Shown piece by piece: positions 63,788 through 64,000 of a DNA stretch of 64,000 nucleotides; within the stretch, counting starts at the first letter, position 1, and the number at the start of each line of letters is the position of its first letter. Source of the DNA: JAEXOD01 sp963667875 (GTDB lineage Bacteria > Bacteroidota > Ignavibacteria > Ignavibacteriales > Melioribacteraceae); the NCBI GenBank assembly GCA_963667875.2, contig CAXXGC010000009.1, positions 434,001 to 498,000 on the forward strand. Direction: 5' to 3'. Position numbers and translations under genes: made by a program. The notes under the pieces were generated by a model. It had not been told where the DNA came from, did no database searches, and saw only the letters and a list, made by a program, of their open reading frames with translations.

Positions 63788-64000
63788 CAATGAAATTGGA
63801 CGAAATCGATCAAATTGCAACAAAAGGTTTTGAAGGTTATGTAGTACGAAAAGATTTACTTGAACAGTTCAGAAAAACCTATCCGGTACCAACTTATGTT
63901 ATTGAATTTTTATTGGGTAGATATTGTGCTACAACCGATGAACAGGAAATACAAGAAGGATTGGAAATTGTTAAACGTCAACTTTCTGATCGCACAGTTA
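63784..64000 (+). CDS. brxL: BREX Lon-like protein BrxL, N-terminal part only
   Basis: The window ends after 72 codons. MTMKLDEIDQIATKGFEGYV, VVRKDLLEQFRKTYPVPTYV and EFLLGRYCATTDEQEI match the conserved N terminus of BrxL. BrxL is a DNA-binding AAA+ protein with a Lon-like C-terminal domain and is the last gene of type I BREX. ATG 63784 overlaps the pglZ stop by four bases. The catalytic part lies outside the window. Confidence 0.9.
   Translation, partial: MTMKLDEIDQIATKGFEGYVVRKDLLEQFRKTYPVPTYVIEFLLGRYCATTDEQEIQEGLEIVKRQLSDRTV

Noticed and set aside
37121..64000. Right attachment site of the island within the window
   Set aside because: No second copy of the tRNA-Lys 3' end was noticed by eye on either strand, and BREX is cut by the window edge.

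Overview
The window is AT-rich bacterial chromosome, most likely from the Ignavibacteriota (Bacteroidota/Chlorobiota side). The main clue is a set of large secreted proteins ending in a type IX secretion sorting domain with the NYPNPFNP motif at its start. Abundant small IS200-like transposases with dispersed hairpins also fit. This placement is inferred from sequence style, not from a marker gene.

Left part (1-37 kb), core-like genome. It opens with the end of a secreted repeat protein (1-2308), a RAYT-type transposase with REP-like hairpins (2.3-3.5 kb) and a DinB-fold gene. A tight electron-transfer operon follows (4307-13607): a cytochrome b-like membrane protein, a membrane-anchored TPR protein, a ferredoxin/flavin oxidoreductase, a 20-CxxCH and a 43-CxxCH multiheme cytochrome, and an outer-membrane beta-barrel protein. 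Together these look like a wire from the inner membrane across the envelope. Then come a Prc-type protease, YbaK, a 55-residue protein, Nfu, an HD-PycTM membrane protein, SixA, a second RAYT transposase in a dense repeat field, a large secreted protein preceded by a perfect Crp-type palindrome, a secreted GH57 glycosidase, OsmC, an orphan N6-adenine methylase, an EamA-like transporter and a 1222-residue PAS/GAF histidine kinase.

Right part (37-64 kb), an island at tRNA-Lys. The tRNA-Lys(TTT) at 37050-37121 is followed by a tyrosine integrase and an excisionase-like gene. After unrecognised cargo come defence-type genes: a four-gene overlapping minus-strand operon (48348-45414), a divergent PD-(D/E)XK-like gene, a GIY-YIG-like gene, a dGTPase with a DUF2188 partner, and a type I BREX operon (brxA, brxB, brxC, pglX, an extra GIY-YIG-like gene, pglZ, start of brxL) that runs off the window. 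No right attachment site was found.

The best candidate for an undescribed system is the four-gene operon. It encodes a 127-residue protein starting Met-Gly-Ser-Thr, a PfkB-like/nucleoside deoxyribosyltransferase-like fusion, a QueC-like synthase and an OGG-like HhH-GPD protein. All enzymes act on nucleobases or N-glycosidic bonds, and no queuosine genes are nearby. The layout recalls QueC-containing antiphage systems (type IV CBASS, Qat), where a deazaguanine is attached to a partner protein's N terminus, but there is no CD-NTase, TGT, QatA or QatD here. The second candidate is the GIY-YIG-like gene translationally coupled inside BREX.
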